DNA of 64,000 nt, from assembly GCF_024323335.1 (NCBI RefSeq), contig NC_066580.1, forward strand, positions 86,723,391 to 86,787,390. Reading direction: 5' to 3'. The position numbers were made by a program, and so were the translations under genes. This stretch comes from Lathyrus oleraceus (taxonomy: Eukaryota; Streptophyta; Magnoliopsida; Fabales; Fabaceae). Positions 61,056 through 64,000 of the stretch are shown here, one piece after another. The notes under the pieces were generated by a model. It made no database searches. It saw only the letters and a list, made by a program, of their open reading frames with translations, and was not told the DNA's origin. The stretch's first letter is position 1. Every line of letters starts with the position of its first letter.

Positions 61056-62219
61056 ACTGTTGCAGTATGGGAAAACTGTTAATTTAAATGTTGTGTGCCT
61101 AATTGGTGGTTGCCTATATCAGTGTGTGATATGGTAGGGATTATTTCCCGCTGTTTTGAGCAGTATAGGTATTAGTAGAGTGTGCTAATACTGTGTTCAA
61201 TTATTTGAGATGATATGATGTTTTGACAAATGTGTTGATGATGTATGATGATATGCATAATGTTGTGAATGTATATATTATGCATGTATTTGTGAATGGG
61301 CTGTTGTATGGCTTAGAGTGTGAGCATGTGTCCATTATGGATTGTTGTTGACGTTGCATTGCTAGATGATTAGCGTGCATAGCATAGCCTTGGGGCTGTA
61401 GCTAATTCCCATGGTGAGGAATTAGTGAGTGAATCATTGTGGATTTGTTGTTGATGTTTGCATGCTAGATGATTAGTGTGCATAGCATAGCCTTTGGGGC
61501 TGTAGCTAATTCCCATGGTGAGGAATTAGTGAGTGAGTCACTAGGTCTCAAATGAGTGGGACTAGTGAGCTTAGTAGCCGTATCTGGATTTGATCGGTGA
61601 GCTTGAACTATATGTTCAAGAATAGTCGGTACCGCATGTGTGGAGTCTCATCGCATAATGTATGTATGGCGTATAATATGAATGGATGTATTCCAATATT
61701 ATACGTGTGGTTGTGTTGATATTGAGTATGAGTATGATTGATTTGATATTGCCGTTGCTGAATGTGTAATCTGATTTGGGTGATGAAATGTGTTATTTAC
61801 TTAACATGACATGATAATTTATAATGCTTATTATATCGATTGAGGAACTCACCCTTACAACTATTTTTCAGGTAACGAGCAATGAGTTGAGTAGAAGCTA
61901 ATGCTTGGAGTCTAGTGTAGTCTCCTTAGTGGGTCGTGCTCTGATAGATGTAACATCGGGATGGGATGTTTTAACTTGTTTTAAATGTTTTATTGTTGGT
62001 TATGAACCATTTTACATGTAATGTTTTACATGATTGATGGGATTTCTATCCGCTGCGTTTTATGCAAATGCTTATGTTTTGAATTAATAAAAGAGCATGA
62101 CCGTTATATTGTGAATGGTGTGGAATATTGTGTGACACCCTTAAATGGCATATTTACTCTGATTTATATTTGTTGTTTTAATTAAATATTTGGGGTATTT
62201 TAGAAGGGTGTTACATTAG

Positions 62220-62231
62220 TGGTATCAGAGC
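62220..62231 (+). promoter_or_regulatory. Primer-binding site, initiator Met tRNA type
   Basis: TGGTATCAGAGC begins five bases after the LTR end, the standard plant site complementary to initiator methionine tRNA. Confidence 0.9.
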
Positions 62232-62340
62232 ATAGTCGGTCGAGTCGAGTCGTAATTATTCTGTTTCCCCTGTACGGGATAGGTGTTGTGTAACCCTATC
62301 AGTACTTATTGTTTTAGTTTGTTGGGTTTTCAGAATAGAA

Positions 62341-64000
62341 ATGGCTGGAAGAGGTAGAGATGATGCTGCGATTGCTGAGGCTCTGGGTATGCTAGCTGGA
62401 GTACTTGGAGGAAATCCGAATGTTGTGGGAATGGGAGCTGCTCGTCAACTGAGCGAGTTCCAGAAGAACAATCCTCCAATGTTCAAGGGAGCATACGATC
62501 CAGATGGCGCTCAGAAGTGGTTGAAGGAGATCGAGAGAATCTTCCGAGTGACTGAGTGTGCCGATAACCAGAAGGTCAGGTTCGGTACGCATATGCTGTC
62601 AGAAGAAGCTGATGATTGGTGGGTTGCTACCCGCACTGAGTTGGAAACTGCTGGGAATGCTGAAATCACTTGGGCTGTGTTCAGAGAGAGATTCCTGAGG
62701 AAGTACTTTCCAGAAGATGTCAGAGGAAAGAAAGAGATAGAGTTCTTAGAGTTGAAGCAGGGTAACAGGACTGTTACTGAGTATGCTGCTAAGTTCACAG
62801 AGATGTCAAAGTATTATACTCCCTATAATGAGTCTGCTGGAGAATTTTCAAAATGTGTGAAGTTTGAGAACGGGTTGCGTCCCGAGATCAAACAGGCTAT
62901 TGGATACCAACGGATCAGAGTGTTTTCTGACTTGGTTGACTGTTGCAGGATTTTTGAACAGGATTCCAAAGCCAGAGCAGAGAGCTATCAGCAAAGGGTT
63001 GATAGGAAAGGCAAGAATCAGAATGATCGTGGAAAACCGTATGCAGCTGGCAAAGGTTTTCAGAGACAGAGTGGGATGAAGAGGCCTAGTGGGGGAGACT
63101 CTAGTGCCCCTGCTAAGTGTTATAGATGTGGTCGGGCTGGACATCGTGTCCATGAGTGTACCAGTGCTGAGATGAAGTGTTTCAAGTGTGGCAAAGGTGG
63201 TCATTTGGCTGCAGAGTGCCGGTTGAAGACTGTAACTTGTTTCAACTGTGGAGAGGTGGGTCATATCAGTCCACAGTGTCCTAAGCCGAAGAAGGAGAAT
63301 CAGTCAGGAGGCAAGGTCTTTGCCTTATCGGGTTCTGAGACTTCTGCAGATGATCGTTTGATCAGAGGTACGTGTTATATTAATGGCTTTCCTCTTGTAG
63401 CTATTATTGACACAGGTGCTACTCATTCCTTTATATCTTTGGATTGTGCTGTGAAACTTAAGTTAGAGATATCTGAGATGTACGGTAGTATGGTGATTGA
63501 TACTCCTGCAAAGGGTTCAGTGACTACTACTTCAGTTTGCTTGAGTTGTCCTTTGAGTATTTTTGGTAGAGATTTTGGGATAGACCTTGTGTGTCTTCCA
63601 CTAGTGCAGATTGACGTTATCTTGGGTATGAACTGGTTGGTGTTTAACCGGGTTTCCATCAACTGTTTTGATAAGACTGTAATATTTCTCGAGGTTGAGG
63701 TAGGAGAGAGTGTGGTTCTATCAGCGAGGCAGGTGAATGAGGCAGTAGCGGATGGGGCAGAGTTGTTTATGCTGTTAGCGACTTTAGAGGCTAAAGATAA
63801 ACTGGCGATTTGTGATCTAGCCGTGGTGTGTTATTTTCCTGATGTGTTTCCAGAAGAAGTGAATGAATTACCGCCAGAGCGTGAAGTTGAGTTCTCGATT
63901 GATTTGGTACCTGGTACTAGACCGATATCGATGGCTCCGTACCGTATGTCTGCTGTTGAGTTAACTGAATTGAAGAGTCAGTTGGAAGATCTGTTGGATA
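62341..64000 (+). CDS. gag-pol: Chromovirus-type gag-pol polyprotein, N-terminal part (open at window end)
   Basis: Open for 553 codons to the end of the window with no stop. Residues about 40-215: gag core (FKGAYDPDGAQKWLKEIERI, WAVFRERFLRKYFPEDVRG, LKQGNRTVTEYAAKF). Three CCHC zinc knuckles of C-x2-C-x4-H-x4-C form follow at 260-273, 280-293 and 300-313; one or two are more usual. The aspartic protease starts at about 345 (IIDTGATHSFIS, catalytic Asp 357; ILGMNWL later). From about 500 the RT lead-in begins (FPDVFPEEVNELPPEREVEF, then PISMAPYRMS). RT, RNase H and integrase lie outside. The intact frame suggests a fairly young copy. Confidence 0.9.
   Translation, partial: MAGRGRDDAAIAEALGMLAGVLGGNPNVVGMGAARQLSEFQKNNPPMFKGAYDPDGAQKWLKEIERIFRVTECADNQKVRFGTHMLSEEADDWWVATRTELETAGNAEITWAVFRERFLRKYFPEDVRGKKEIEFLELKQGNRTVTEYAAKFTEMSKYYTPYNESAGEFSKCVKFENGLRPEIKQAIGYQRIRVFSDLVDCCRIFEQDSKARAESYQQRVDRKGKNQNDRGKPYAAGKGFQRQSGMKRPSGGDSSAPAKCYRCGRAGHRVHECTSAEMKCFKCGKGGHLAAECRLKTVTCFNCGEVGHISPQCPKPKKENQSGGKVFALSGSETSADDRLIRGTCYINGFPLVAIIDTGATHSFISLDCAVKLKLEISEMYGSMVIDTPAKGSVTTTSVCLSCPLSIFGRDFGIDLVCLPLVQIDVILGMNWLVFNRVSINCFDKTVIFLEVEVGESVVLSARQVNEAVADGAELFMLLATLEAKDKLAICDLAVVCYFPDVFPEEVNELPPEREVEFSIDLVPGTRPISMAPYRMSAVELTELKSQLEDLLD

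Larger units (their letters stand above)
60276..62215 (+). repeat. 5' LTR of the chromovirus-type element
   Basis: 1,940 bp, ends TGTAACACCCCGATAATAAT and GGGTGTTACA. It includes a TATA box (60427), a triple 72-bp repeat with six copies of a 14-bp palindrome (60877-61055), and a direct repeat of about 68 bp at 61369 and 61470 containing GTAGCTAATTCCCATGGTGA. No gene seen. Confidence 0.9.
60276..64000 (+). mobile_element. Ty3/gypsy chromovirus-type element, 5' part
   Basis: LTR 60276-62215, initiator-Met tRNA primer site at 62220, gag-pol open from 62341 to the window end. It inserted in the gag of the Ogre-like element; the five bases before it are CATCC. Primer site type, one continuous gag-pol frame and protease/RT sequence style fit the Tekay/Del group of chromoviruses. 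The chromodomain that would confirm this lies past the window end. Confidence 0.85.

Overview
The window is plant nuclear DNA made almost wholly of repeats. Nested giant Ty3/gypsy elements of the Ogre/Tat type (LTRs near 5 kb, arginine-type primer site, extra ORF1 before gag, an intron between protease and reverse transcriptase) point to a legume, most likely of the pea/vetch/faba group. That attribution is inference from element type. I see no ordinary housekeeping gene, no rRNA or tRNA gene, and nothing prokaryotic.

Layout. (1) 1-28634 is an AT-rich region holding three diverged direct copies of one unit: A about 1-5584, B about 8426-19041, C about 22537-28634. Each unit carries, in order, a TATA box, a tiny intronless gene for a secreted cysteine-rich peptide (1346-1525, 8782-8961, 23679-23834), an ATA microsatellite, CDS-less relics of the same promoter, a 58-bp tandem repeat, a fragment of a plant mobile domain gene, and a fragment of a Ty1/copia element. 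Units A and C also hold a decayed second copy of the peptide gene. The units differ by large deletions. B is split by a 6.3-kb LINE on the minus strand (10056-16326; ORF1 open, ORF2 frameshifted). Between B and C lies a decayed stretch with a probable Sirevirus LTR remnant. (2) At 28635 a plus-strand Ogre-like element enters unit C (5' LTR 28635-33478, primer site, leader). (3) A complete, young, minus-strand Ogre of 22,961 bp (34373-57333, target duplication AACTT, two 5,208-bp LTRs differing at about 20 positions by eye) sits in the leader of that element. (4) The older element resumes at 57339 with a broken ORF1 and an open gag until 60275. (5) There a plus-strand chromovirus (LTR 60276-62215, tRNA-Met primer site, open gag-pol from 62341) enters and runs off the window.

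Order of events, read from the nesting: peptide unit formation and triplication; LINE into B and Ogre-like element into C; then Ogre and chromovirus into the Ogre-like element.

The most interesting material is the triplicated peptide gene. Its mature part has cysteines arranged CC-x6-C-x4-C-x4-CC, I cannot place it in a family I know, copies A and B differ only at amino-acid-changing sites of the mature peptide, and copy C has lost the first cysteine pair by a clean in-frame deletion. In the Ogre, a 252-nt intron that keeps frame between gag-pro and pol can be placed to the base. About a dozen repeats in its 3' region resemble the primer-binding site in antisense.
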